DNA of 64,000 nucleotides from Henricia sp. BOLD:AAB3569 (GCA_037783545.1 JBBELK010000388.1:434001-498000), one strand, 5' to 3'; numbered from the stretch's first letter, positions 8,478 to 18,990 are shown. Numbers and translations: made by a program. Notes: a model not told the origin generated them from the sequence alone.

Positions 8478-10657
8478 ATGGCGAATCTGCACAGAGTCCA
8501 AGAATTACTCGCGCTTGGTTATTGTTTTGACATTCTTGATGAGGACGAATTTATGCTTCTCTATGATGTAAACAAGCCAACAAACCCCGACTTCAGATAC
8601 AGAGATTACGATTCGTTTGATTTGGATGATTTTAACGATGACGAGTGCAACTCTTATTTCAGGTAAGTGCAACTTTCACTTTACTAGAACAGGAGGATCT
8701 ACCATCATGTGTACGTTACGTCCTACCTCCATCATGTCCATGCGTATACATATGTACCCGCAGGGAAAAAACACGTGTACACCAGTACACATTTGCCAGT
8801 TGAAACTGGAGCATGACCTAAACAAACCTAAAATCATGTTTCCTTACCAAAATAACACTTTCTGGGTCATTTTAATATCATGAGAATTAGTGGCGAAAGA
8901 ATGTGTACGGTCATGATGGTAAAATACCCACAAGCCTACAAAACAGTGCCTATTTTTACGTTAGCTGTAATACTAATACTAACACGTTCATCAAAGGCTA
9001 TTTTTTTCAGAACTCAAATGAGGCTTGCCTTGGTGCGCATCATTCCAATACATACATGTACCGTATACATATTATGTGATATTTTGTTTACATTTTACTA
9101 GCATACAATTGCAAAAAGGAAAGTAATACCAGTTTACATGTACCAAATTCTTGACAGTTTTCTTTCAAACTTTAAGGTGAGGAATAAGTTTACCGGTTCA
9201 ATAAACCTTATTGAAATTCTCAATGCATTATGGGATTGGATGACAAACTTGACAGGCTAAGTGTGCATAAATAACCAACTCGGCAACTTTTTTACTCATT
9301 TTTACGAAAACCAAAATGAGTTCAACCTCCCACCACTTTATGTTGGATACATAATTATCAAACATACTGACAAACATGTCACGAAACAGAAATGTTGCAA
9401 ATACGAGAAATCATCGGGGATTTCCATCGTGGTGGGGGATAGTCCATGTATACGAACTTGCAGTGCAGCACGTACACTCAATCCAATCAGCGCCGTGCTG
9501 ATACGGCGCGTGTTGCATTGTTTTTCGTGGAAATGAGTTAAAAGGTTGCCGAGTTGGTGTGCGCTCAATAGGTTTACGCACACTTGGCCAGGCAAATTTG
9601 TCATCCAATCCCATATTGCATTGAGAACGTCGATAAGGTTTATTTCCTGTGAAATTGACCTGTAAAATTAACCTATGAAAATTAGATTAATGGAGTTGCA
9701 ACCAATGTAAAAATAGATGCAATTTGAAACATATACTCTTTTTTTTTTTTACACAGATTCGTGAAGGATGATTTATTCAGACTGAAGAATGCGCTGAGAG
9801 TACCAGACCCTATCAAGTGCACAAATGGTACAATAATTAACGCCATGGAAGCGCTATGTGCGACTCTTTCAAGGTTCGCATACCCCTGTAGATTTGGGGA
9901 TATGGTAAAAGATTACGGCCGATCTGTTCCGCAGTTGTGTTTGATCACCAACCAGGTTACAGATTATCTGTATGATACGCATAATCATCTGTTTGAGACG
10001 CTACACCAGGATTGGTTAAGTCCAGCTAGGCTAGCAGAGTTTGCTAAAGCTGTCCACAGCAACGGAGCAGCCCTGACGAATTGCTGGGGATTCATTGATG
10101 GAACTGTGCGCCCAATATGCCGGCCCAAACAGCATCAAAGGGTCATGTACAATGGTCACAAGCGCCTTCATGCCTTGAAGTTCCAGTCGGTAACTGCACC
10201 AAATGGACTAATAGCCCATCTATTTGGCCCTATCGAAGGAAGGCGGCATGACAGCTACATGCTAAGAGAGTCTGGACTTTTGATGGAACTTGAGGAAAGA
10301 TCTCATGATCCAGAGGGCAACCTGCTTTGCTTGTATGGTGACCCGGCATACCCTTTGCGAGCACAACTGCAGGCACCATTCAAGGGTAACAACAGAACTG
10401 AAGAGCAGGAGGCATACAATAAGTCGATGTCGAGTGTAAGGATTTCAGTCGAATGGCTATTTGGAGATATTTTAAATAACTTCAAATTCATTGACTTTAA
10501 GAAGTCACAGAAAGTAGGCCTTTCAGCCTGTGGCAAGATTTACGCAGTTTGTGGACTGCTCACTAACGCGCACACCTGCTTGTACGGAAACTCTACTTCC
10601 AAGTACTTTGAACTGGAACCTCCAACTCTGGAAGAGTACTTTCAACCTGGAAATTAA
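8478..10657 (+). CDS. Harbinger (PIF) transposase, two exons 8478-8662 and 9757-10657
   Basis: Exon 1 starts ATGGCGAATCTG and ends TTTCAG at a consensus donor GTAAGT (8663). Exon 2 starts after a T-tract and ACACAG (9756). Joining them in phase gives YFRFVKDDLFRL at the seam, the conserved FRFxKxDhxxL segment of Harbinger transposases, which supports the splice. Predicted product 361 residues, usual for the family. DDE nuclease residues: D176 in FIDGT, D227 in GRRHDSYMLRES, D257 in LYGDPAYPLR, E294 in SVEWLFGD; the spacing D257 to E294 is 37. It would cut and paste the element at TWA targets. The frame is open, so the copy may be young. Codon context differs from the receptors it sits in. No Myb-like partner protein is encoded nearby. 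Confidence 0.88.
9200..9645. mobile_element. MITE with long inverted repeats, inside the transposase intron
   Basis: The left arm (AATAAACCTTATTGAAATTC ... CCAACTCGGCAACTTTTT) is matched over about 110 bp by the reverse complement of 9530-9645, including TGGGATTGGATGACAAA and AAGTGTGC. No open frame of note lies between the arms. As it lies wholly inside the intron, it need not disturb the transposase. Confidence 0.75.
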
Positions 10658-10703
10658 AGGAGTGTGTTCAAATTTGCCTGGGAAACTTAGTAACTTACCT
10701 ATA

Positions 10704-10841
10704 GGGCCCAGTGGAAGTTGACGCCCTAGCTCAGTCTGCATTTGTATTTAACTAGTATGATGAGTTAAAGGCAACAATGCGCGCGCACATTACTGACGAG
10801 CCTGTGCCTTCTTTACCTGCGTCTCAACTTCCACTGGGCCC
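10704..10841. mobile_element. Small foldback, GGGCCCAGTGGAAGTTGA ends
   Basis: Begins GGGCCCAGTGGAAGTTGA and ends with its complement TCAACTTCCACTGGGCCC, with about 95 bp between. It lies 46 bp after the transposase stop. It may be a nested MITE or part of the 3' end of the Harbinger element. Confidence 0.6.
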
Positions 10842-11453
10842 GGTATTTCTTTTGTAAAGATATGCAGTCTGTGGTTTTTAGCAAATTTGATTTTTTTTTT
10901 CTCGGAACGAATTTTTAAAGGCTAAGCATTTACTTTAACAAAACAAATCATATTTTGTAATTTAGACAACCCTGTGAAAAACGCTGTTTTTGTGCCAAGG
11001 TCTGACTTCCCGTGTTTGGTCTAGTATGCCTTGAATTATTGGTGAAACATTAATACTGTAATTCAAAATATTGAGCACCCTGTAGGGTGAATATGCGCGC
11101 TTTACAAATCTTATTAGGTTGAAAGGAAATAAGTTGTTTTTCGGAGTGCCACAGCCAAAATGCACGGACTGTATATCTTTAACATTTTTTGGAAATATCA
11201 CAAGGTTGTGAAATTATCAAATGGTGTTGGGGGGTGCTGTCTAAAATGTATAAAGGTCTGTAATTGTACAGGTATTAGCACAATGCAAAACAGAACCCAA
11301 TCTCTGATTATATTGTAGCAATTGAAAGGGCATAACCTAATGTTAGTGTTAATTGCTCTATCGAAGTATCGTTTTGTTGACGGATTATTATATTGTGTTA
11401 ACCTATGCTCAAGCTTTCCCTTTAATAATTCTTTTTTTTTTGGTTTTAAATAC
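10842..11453. other. Unassigned AT-rich stretch
   Basis: No gene or family repeat recognised. Short open frames exist on both strands but have no recognisable motifs. The stretch ends at ATACT immediately before receptor sequence resumes (AATTTGGCGCGG). Confidence 0.5.
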
Positions 11454-12144
11454 TAATTTGGCGCGGCACCCTTTGTCCTGCATGATTCTCGGCTGCGATA
11501 CGACGCATATGGCGACGAGAAATTATGTAAATATGTGCGTAAAAGATTGATATAATGATGAAAAGAAGTAACAAGCACACTGAAGGAATTGACCATCGCC
11601 AATCATTTTCAAACTTGCATAACTTGATCGGCCCCATTTCATCAATAGTTTGCGGACTATAAATTCCGAAAATGCCAATATCCACAGCGACCAGCACAGC
11701 CCACGTGAGACAAACAATGATCTTTGACCTGTTCACTGTCATCCATCTTGGATGCCATAATGGATGCGAAATAGCGATGTAGCGATCCAAAATCAGAAGG
11801 AATATGGTGTACACACTCGACCCCCATGTCATGAATGACAACACGCCGTTCGTTGTACACATGAATTCACCCAGAGGCCACGAACCAATGTACAGGAATG
11901 GTAGTATTAATACCCAATAAAACCCCGTCATGAGATCCGAAACAGTCAATGATGTCATAAATACTCGCGTCGTTGGCTGAATATCGTTGACGCGTTGCAA
12001 CGCAACAAGCATCAGTGGGTTCAGCACGAAAATCAGTGTAACTTCGACAGTTGCTAAAACAGCAAGAAAAATGCGTACTGTCATCTGTGTGGCGTCTTCG
12101 ATGAACACCGTGTCATTAGTAGCGGAAGTCAATATCGTTGCCAT
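11454..12144 (-). pseudogene. Class A GPCR, C-terminally truncated
   Basis: Encodes MATILTSATNDTVFIEDATQ through TM1-TM5 and ICL3 to GQRVPRQI, then stops after ISI because homology ends at 11454. TM6, TM7 and the tail are absent, so no working receptor. N1.50, D2.50, the TM3 Cys, DRY and ECL2 Cys are present. It is the complement of the fragment at 7492-8308 and also overlaps it by about 530 bp of near-identical sequence, so the two are not simply the halves of one interrupted gene. Confidence 0.9.
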
Positions 12145-12760
12145 TTCTAATCTGAAGATGAACTTGCAAACTAATGTGCTGTTGATCGAGTTTAGGATGT
12201 TGATAGTTTTATCAATCCTGAAGACAATTCAGTCGCTCCTGATGTAGCAGTTGCAATATTCATCAATTTACAAATTTCAAACTAGCACTGGCAGCCTCGT
12301 TGTGTTTACGTCGCGCGTCTTTTTACCACAAAAGAAAGCACCGAGACCCTCGTTTTCGATGACAATTTCAAATTCATCAATTGCCAAGTGTATCAATTCA
12401 AACAGAATATTGCGCTGATGATATATGCAGAAATTCTCGTGCTTTTTCCACACTCGGACTGAGATTAAACTGAAACACTAACAAGGACACTAACTAAAAC
12501 CTATTCTGATGTTGATCGTGCACGTACAGGGTAGATTATCTGGCAGTTCAGATATTAATATATTGCCCTGACCATTCAATTCAACCGAGATGAAACTGAA
12601 ACACTTTTTGAAAAATTCCCCAAAAAACACAAACTGGAAACGGCAATGAATCAACTCCCTTCTATCCCTTACATCGTCATGATATTGATCGATCATGGTG
12701 TAAATTGAAACATCCCTGTGTGTTGCCAAGGTACTGGGTTTCCACTAAAACCAGTAAAAA
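12145..12760 (-). promoter_or_regulatory. Receptor 5' leader/promoter region
   Basis: Full-length conserved leader of the truncated receptor. The CRE-like site is degenerate here (TTACGTCG at 12306-12313, reading CGACGTAA on the coding strand), still 169 bp from the ATG. Distal blocks GTGTTGCCAAGGTACTGGGT and TTGCCGTTTCCAGTTTGTGT match other units. Confidence 0.7.
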
Positions 12761-12882
12761 ATAAGGACATAAATTCATTACCAGCGAATGTTTTAAATAG
12801 ACACAGTTACCCTGGAAACCGATGTCACATCCCCATGTGTGTTGCCAAGGTAACTTGGTAATTTGGTAATTTCCAAAAAAAC

Positions 12883-13442
12883 ACGTATGTTTAAGACTGG
12901 CCAAACCCACTTTTATTTCCCAAGTAATGTACAAGGGTGCAGACCTCACTAAACTGTGCCCCATAGATGACAACACTAAATGTCTATATTTACAAATAAT
13001 TTGAACTCTCACAGCATCCGGTGACAAACAGTAAAACACTTCTTAAAGCGTACTCATTAAAATTCTGTTCAAATTTATACAGGGAATATCCGTCATCTTA
13101 TCCACTAATTTTCACTTGAAATGAAAATCACCCGTGCAAGAAAGAAAATTGCCAAGCAGACCACCGTTATGTGCTACATTGTCAAAACAAGATTTGACCA
13201 TTGCTGGAATGTGTATAAAAATGTTTACGTTACTTGGTCTTTACGTAAATTACAGTACCACAATTTTAAACTTAGATATCTACTAGTACCTCGGATGTGT
13301 GTCAAGTACATTTGTGGCCATTTTGAGGGAGAAAACTGTTTTGTTTTCTACAGCTGTCCTATAAATATGGCATTTCCAAAACAAAAATTAATCTCTTTAA
13401 TATAATGTCTTAATAGTGTGATCATGTTTACCGTGTGCTTCT
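12883..13442 (-). repeat. Half MITE plus receptor 3' flank, type B
   Basis: 12883-12917 is one arm of the GGTTTGGCCAGTC palindrome (ACGTATGTTTAAGACTGGCC on plus). The rest matches the type-B 3' flank, with a 17-bp divergence near 13215-13235. Confidence 0.7.
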
Positions 13443-14384
13443 CTAAAAAAGCCTTTCAAAGAAAGTTGCAATTAAGTTACGAACCACACGACGTAACTCA
13501 CTGTTGCGAAAACAGTAAATAATGACATTCAGCCAACTATTGGCCATTACCAAGGCATCAACTGCAAATGTTGCCAGGTGGTCGTTGTAAAATCCGAAGG
13601 TTACTCCCATTGCACGTGCCGTTAAAAACACAGCTGGCGGAATCCACGTTACGATCAAAGTGCCTGTGATGATCGCGATCGTGGTCGTGGAACGGTTGGC
13701 AATTTGTCGTGGCACCCTTTGTCCTGCCTGATTCTCGGCTGCGATACGACGCATATGGTGACGAGAAATTACGTAAATATGTGCGTACAAAACTGATACA
13801 ATGATGAACAGAAGTGATAACGTCAATATAGAAAGGAGTATTCGCCAGTCAACATCCCACACGCAGCTCGTCCCTTGTTCCGAAATACTTCGCGGATGAT
13901 AAATTCCATAAATGCCAATATTCGTAACGACCAGCACAGCCCATGTGATACAAACAATGATCTTTGACCTGTTCACTGTCATCCATTCTGGATACCGTAA
14001 TGGATGCGAAATAGCGATGTAGCGATCAACGGTCAGTAGGAATGTGGAGTACACACTCAAGCCCCGTGCTATGTATTCCAGCACGCCGTTCGTTGCACAC
14101 ATGAATTCACCCAGAGGCCACGAACCAATGTACAGAAATGGTAATCTTAATACCCAGGAAAACCCTGTCATGAGATCCGAAACAGTCAATGTTGTCATAA
14201 ATACTCGCGTCGTTGGCTGAATATCGGTGACGCGGTACAACGCAAAAAGCATCAACGGATTCAGCACGAAATTCAGTGTAATGCCAAGAGTTGCTGAAAC
14301 GGCGAGGAAAAGGCGTACTGTCGTCTGTGTGGCGTCTTCGATGAACACTGTGTCATTAGTGGCGGGAATTAATATCGTTGCCAT
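13443..14384 (-). CDS. Class A (rhodopsin-like) GPCR, intact single exon
   Basis: 313 residues starting MATILIPATNDTVFIEDATQ. N1.50 in LNPLMLFAL, LTVSDL in TM2, C in GEFMCATNG, DRYIAISHPLRYPEW after TM3, TWIPP in TM6, NSWLNVIIYCF in TM7, FRNSELR helix 8. It belongs to a third ECL2 class: HPRSISEQGTSCVWDVDWR, three residues shorter than KICKWDVDWR copies, keeping one Cys. ICL3 is short and basic (SRHHMRRIAAENQAG). The body resembles the plus-strand copy at 15568-16581 while the 3' flank is type B, pointing to recombination between units. Its leader lacks the conserved CRE-like block. Membrane receptor; ligand unknown. Confidence 0.92.
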   Translation of the reverse strand: MATILIPATNDTVFIEDATQTTVRLFLAVSATLGITLNFVLNPLMLFALYRVTDIQPTTRVFMTTLTVSDLMTGFSWVLRLPFLYIGSWPLGEFMCATNGVLEYIARGLSVYSTFLLTVDRYIAISHPLRYPEWMTVNRSKIIVCITWAVLVVTNIGIYGIYHPRSISEQGTSCVWDVDWRILLSILTLSLLFIIVSVLYAHIYVISRHHMRRIAAENQAGQRVPRQIANRSTTTIAIITGTLIVTWIPPAVFLTARAMGVTFGFYNDHLATFAVDALVMANSWLNVIIYCFRNSELRRVVRNLIATFFERLF

Positions 14385-14800
14385 TTCTAATCTGAAGATG
14401 AACTTTGCAATCTAATGTCCTGTTGATCTTGCACAAGATGTTGGTAGTTTTATCAACAGTAGAGCCTTTCAGTAAATTCTGATCTGGCAGATCAGATATT
14501 AATAGATTGCCAAGTGTTGCCCTGACCATTCAATTATAAATTTCCACACTTGGACCGAGATGAAACTGAAACACTTTTTGAAAAACTCCCAAAAAGACAC
14601 AAACTGGAATCAGCAATGAATTAACTCTCTTCTATCCCTCACATCACCAAGATATTGATCGACCAATCGTGTAAATTAAAACGTCCCTTTGTGTTTTTTT
14701 TGCCAAGGATAATGGGTTTCCATTAAAACCGGTAAACAAAAAAGGACAAAAATTGATTACCAGCGAATGTTTAGACAGTTACCCTGGAAACCGATGTCAC
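14385..14800 (-). promoter_or_regulatory. Divergent receptor leader lacking the CRE-like block
   Basis: The proximal 60 bp (AGATTAGAAATG side, ACATCTTGTGCAAGATCAAC) and distal blocks (GTTTCAGTTTCATCTCGGTC, TTTGTGTCTTTTTGGGAG) are recognisable. The middle, which in other units carries TGACGTAA and the ACCGAGACC block, is deleted. Confidence 0.6.
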
Positions 14801-14904
14801 ACCTCATTCGTTTCTTTCTAAATTACACCATTACTTTAATAAAGTAAGCACTACCAATACAATCTACAGGTACATGGATTTTAAAAATTACTTTTATCTA
14901 TCTG

Positions 14905-15118
14905 AAAGCTACGGAGATCTGGACGTGCCATCTGACTTTTTGAGATCCAGAAAGAATTTATCGCACGATGACAACATATTCGGTGCAAAATGTCGTCATA
15001 CAGTGATAATTATCTCAGGAAGACGACATCCAGAATGTAGGATGACGACATCCCAAAAGTCGATAACCGTTACGCATTTGCACGGCACAGATATCGAGCT
15101 CGCTATGTGTGAGCTCTA
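14905..15118 (+). repeat. Dispersed repeat with ATGACGACAT motifs, copy 1
   Basis: Runs from GAGATCTGGACGTGCCATCT to CGAGCTCGCTATGTGTGAGC. It contains several alternating words around GATGACGACAT, GATAATTATC and their complements. Copies lie at 27504-27735 and 37144-37370 in opposite orientation, each just upstream of a receptor leader. Noncoding; class unknown. Confidence 0.65.
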
Positions 15119-15141
15119 AAACGTAACAGTTAAGCCTGTAA

Positions 15142-15446
15142 AGGTGGATACACACTATCGCGGAAAAATCACACTTTCGCGCTGCGCTCGCCGCATTGCA
15201 TGAGCTCCCAATCGCTGATTATTCCAAAATAAAAAAATTCCACTCTGGTAACTTGGGGCTTCTCTGATACCTCATTGGCTGCGCGTTGGAAAGGTCAGCG
15301 CACCGCGGTCAAAGTTTAACAAATTTGAACTTTGACCCAGCTCAAAACGTTTTGCGCGTCGCGATAGGCCGCCCACAAGCGTCAAACCAGTTTGTGTACA
15401 AACCAATGGAACAGTGTGATTTTTCCGCGATAGTGTGAACTCTCCT
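15142..15446. mobile_element. 305-bp MITE with TAA target duplication
   Basis: TAA at 15139-15141 and 15447-15449 flank ends AGGTGGATACACACTATCGC and, reverse-complemented, AGGAGAGTTCACACTATCGC, continuing in step through GGAAAAATCACACT. TAA duplication fits PIF/Harbinger-mobilised MITEs. No coding potential. Confidence 0.8.
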
Positions 15447-15449
15447 TAA

Positions 15450-15717
15450 GCGTATATCGATGTTGCAACTGACCATGGAAGCAACTCAACTGATCAGTTG
15501 CTGTCGATGTGTGCGTAGCACGCTCATCAACGGCAACTAATCATCCAGCCATGTCTACATTTCCAGAGTGAGCACATCGACAGGGCAACTCAGTAAAGTG
15601 TACAGTAGGGCCTACATTGACCTTGCAACTAGAAGCTTAGCAACTGTTGCTTGCTGTTGCTGTCGATGTGCGCGCGCACACGTGATCGGGGGCGCGTTTA
15701 ATAGTGCAATACGTATG
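15450..15717. repeat. Repeat-rich segment with GTTGCTGTCGATGTG words
   Basis: The word GTTGCTGTCGATGTG occurs at about 15500 and 15656 in the same direction, and its partial complement CACATCGACAG near 15575. It lies where the receptor leader and first exon half should be and supplies the first 50 codons of the frame at 15568. Probably remnant of an inserted foldback element. Confidence 0.55.
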
Positions 15718-16581
15718 CTTGGCATTACACTGAATTTCGTGCTGAATCCGCTGATGCTTTTTGCGTTGTACCGCGTCACTGATATTCAGCCAATGACGCG
15801 AGTATTTATGACAACATTGACTGTTTCGGATTCCATGACAGGGTTTTCCTGGGTATTAAGATTACCATTTCTGTACATTGGTTCGTGGCCTCTGGGTAAA
15901 TTCATGTGTGCAACGAACGGCGTGCATAGCACGGGCTTGAGTGTGTACTCATTCGTAATGACCGTTGATCGCTACATCGCTATTTCGCATCCATTACGGT
16001 ATCCAGAATGGATGACAGTGAACAGGTCAAAGATCATTGTTTGTATCACATGGGCTGTGCTGGTCGTTGGGAATATTGGCATTTATGGAATCTATCATCC
16101 GCAAAGTATTTCGGAACAAGGGACGATATGCATGTGGGATGAAGACTGGCGAATACTCCTTTCTATATTGACGTTATCACTTCTGTTCATCATTGTATCA
16201 GTTTTTTACGCACATATTTACGTAATATCTCGTCGCCATATGCGTCGTATCGCAGCTGAGGATCAGGCAGGACAAAGGGTGCCACGACAAATTGTGAACC
16301 GTTCGACGACCACGATTGCGATCATCACAGGCACGTTGATCATAACGTGGATTCCGCCAGCTGCATTTTTAACGGCATATGCATTGGGAGTAACCTTAGG
16401 AATTTACAACGACCACCTGGCAATATTTGCATTGGATGCTTTGGTAATGGCCAATAGTTGGCTGAACGTCATTATTTACTGTTTTCGCAACAGTGAGTTA
16501 CGTCATGTGGTTCGTGACTTAATTGCAACTTTTTTCAAAGGCTTTTTCAGGGAAGCGCACGGTGAACATGATCACACTTAA
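15568..16581 (+). pseudogene. Chimeric class A GPCR with repeat-derived N-terminus
   Basis: An uninterrupted 337-codon frame, but only residues from about 51 (LGITLNFVLNPLMLFALYRV) are receptor. The first 50, with a CCCCRC run, come from repeat-like DNA and replace the N-tail and half of TM1. Around TM3 the sequence reads NGVHSTGLSVYSFVMTVDRY against NGVLEYIARGLSVYSTFLLTVDRY in the paralogue at 13443-14384, a net loss of four residues by in-frame deletions that should break the helix register. N1.50, DRY, TWIPP and NSWLNVIIYCF are kept. The tail shifts frame to KGFFREAHGEHDHT. It may be a pseudogene that stayed open by chance; expression evidence would decide. First plus-strand member of the cluster. 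Confidence 0.75.
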
Positions 16582-17040
16582 GTAATTCTTATAAAGGTGC
16601 GATCACCGTTTTTTAGCTAGATCTCAAGAAAGAACAACTTGTGAAGTTTAATACATTTTGGCTGAAAAACTAAGAGATTAAAAAATAAAAATAGGGAATA
16701 AATCAAAACAATATTATTTACACGTTAGCCAATGTTCAAATAATCATAACTCAAAAACTGTAAGAGTGCCAATTCCAAATCTTTCTGGAAATGTTCCTTG
16801 CATCTTCAAGGTAACAAATGCATTTTGAAAAATACGCATTTTTGCAAATCAAGTTCAAAGGTTATGTATTTACCTAACTTTTTTTGGTCCGGTCTAAAAC
16901 ATGTTAAATCGACATGGAATGACCCATTGTTTCCAAACGATCTTTTTTACCATTCATTCAACACCAAAAGCATGCATGGATTTGTTTGGTTTTCTGACGT
17001 ATTACTGCATCTATGTGGCTGAAATTTCTACAAGCTTAAG
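16582..17040 (+). repeat. Receptor 3' flank, type A (divergent)
   Basis: Matches 3208-3577 in reverse complement and partly the type-A flanks (ATGGATTTG, TTTCTGACGTATTACTGCATC). No gene. Confidence 0.65.
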
Positions 17041-17944
17041 GCAGTTTATCAACATTATTTTTTTTAAATTTATGTAATAATGCTGTTGCTGGAATTCGTA
17101 TCAAAGTATCATCTGCAAATGATAAAAGGGCATTTTTAAAATACTGGTAATCATGTAACAACAACAGACAGGGCGTCCACAGCCGTCAAGTTCAAAACAC
17201 GATGTGTACAAATGACTGGTGGACAATAGATGTGTTTACACATTGAAGGAACGGCTTACTGTTTACATAATGTAGCGATCTAGCATCATTGACAATATTT
17301 TTGTTGATGGTCGTTGTGAAAAGAATGTATATAACGTAATTAACTAAATATGTTTAAAAGAGGCTAAATGTTGGACTAGTATATGCTTTACCAGCCACTA
17401 GTGCTGTGTTATGCATCATGTGTTTGTACATGTATTGGCATTCGGTACGGGTCAACACGTCTTGCAGCGTTCTTCACTACCGGTGTTTGTCAGAAATACA
17501 ATAAGCACCCAGACAATAAAACTCGGATGCCCGGACAAAAAAAATCCATTTCCCCCTCTAAAACACTTTAAAAGTACAGCCAAGTCATTCCAAAATTAGT
17601 AGTAAAGTCACCAATATTGATTCGCTAGCCAATGGTGTCATTATCGTTCACTAATACCACGTATACACATGTACATGTATGTTTGTCTACAAATTGGAAA
17701 ATACAGTTTTTACATAGCGTTCGTATACGGCATTATTTTCCAACAAGAAGAGAAACCAACTTGCACTTCGCGCTGGTTTCTACGGCTGGAAATAAAACTA
17801 ACTCACACGGCCATGTGATTTATCCGAACCAGAAATCTGGTTCGTATAAATCACGTGACCTTGATTTTTTGAAAAATGCTCAAAAACGGCCAAATTTGAT
17901 GGTTTCTTTTCAGGATCTATTTAGTTTATTTCGAAAAGACCTTC
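17041..17944. other. Unassigned stretch with one perfect-looking hairpin
   Basis: No gene or family repeat recognised. At 17815-17857 GTGATTTATCCGAACCAGA is followed after AA by TCTGGTTCGTATAAATCAC, a 19-bp-arm hairpin with one mismatch. Poly-A and T tracts elsewhere. Confidence 0.5.
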
Positions 17945-18195
17945 CCCTTACAAAAAAGTTCTATAGAATTCTATAAAAAAAAATCCTATAGAATCTCTAT
18001 AAACCATTCTATAGATTTTCTTTATAGAGTTTTTATAGAGTTTTTATAGAAGTCTTCTATAGGTGTTTATAGAGTTTCTAAAGAAAAATGGGCCATAATT
18101 CTAAAGAAACGCTATAGGATAATTCTATAGAATTCTATAGAAAAACATTATCTAATTCTATAAACTTTTGGCAATAGATTGTATAGAACATTTGA

Positions 18196-18868
18196 TAGAA
18201 GTCTATAGAACATTTGATAGAATTCTATAGAAAATCGGGTGGAATTGTATAGAAAATCGGATTGATTCCTATAGAACATTTGATAGAATTCTATAGAAAA
18301 TCGGATGGAATTCTATAGAAAATCGGATGGAATTCTATAGAAAATCGGGTGGAATCAAATAGAAAATCGGATGGATTCCTATAGAAAATCGGATGGATTC
18401 CTATAGAAAATCGGATGGATTCCTATAGAAAATCGGATGGATTCCTATAGAAAATCGGATGGATTCCTATAGAAAATCGGATGGAATCCTATAGAAAATC
18501 GGGTGGAATCCTATAGAAAATCGGGTGGAATCCTATAGAAAATCGGGTGGAATCCTAAAGAAAATCGGGTGGAATCAAATAGAAAATCGGATGGATTCCT
18601 ATAGAAAATCGGATGGATTTCTATAGAAAATCGGATGGAATCCTATAGAAAATCGGATGAAATCCTATAGAAAATCGGATGGAATCCTATAGAAAATCGG
18701 ATGGAACTCTATAGATAATCGGATGGATTCCTATAGATAATCGGATGGATTCCTATAGATAATCGGATGGATTCCTATAGATAATCGGATGGATTCCTAT
18801 AGATAATCGGATGGATTCCTATAGAAAATCGGATGGATTCCAATAGAAAATCAGAAGGAATTCTATAG
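18196..18868. repeat. 22-bp minisatellite, about 30 units
   Basis: Consensus ATTCCTATAGAAAATCGGAT plus GG. Variants come in runs: AATCGGGTGG near 18490-18580, ATAATCGG in five consecutive units at 18710-18810, AATC for ATTC near 18630-18690. Such runs show local unit duplication. Each unit contains the CTATAG palindrome. There are no unique spacers, so it is not a CRISPR array. Confidence 0.9.
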
Positions 18869-18990
18869 AAAAATGAATGAAAAAAAAGCTTTGTGGTGTA
18901 AATCTTAAGGAAATTTGTCAGTGAAATGATTTTAAAAACAAACAGTACAGGCATTGATCTAACTCTGTGAACAAGGAGTAACTTGCTTAT

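Larger units (their letters stand above)
8309..10850 (+). mobile_element. PIF/Harbinger DNA transposon (3' end uncertain)
   Basis: The left edge is sharp: receptor sequence stops at ATATCGTT and TTAGGGAGCTTTCGATTTGA begins, consistent with a TTA target and a GGG-starting terminal repeat. Inside are a two-exon transposase gene and, in its intron, a 446-bp MITE. I could not find a convincing inverted copy of the left end before the receptor sequence resumes at 11454; the weak candidate AAGCTTTCCC near 11411-11420 aligns only with gaps. The right boundary given is therefore a minimum. No second Myb-like ORF, usual for autonomous Harbingers, is visible. Confidence 0.75.

Noticed and set aside
11400..11425. 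AAGCTTTCCC as the right end of the Harbinger element
   Set aside because: Matches the left end only with a two-base gap and lacks a TTA duplication; left as undetermined.
18196..18868. Regular 22-bp repeats that might suggest a CRISPR array
   Set aside because: Repeats are head-to-tail without unique spacers, in eukaryotic DNA; this is a minisatellite.
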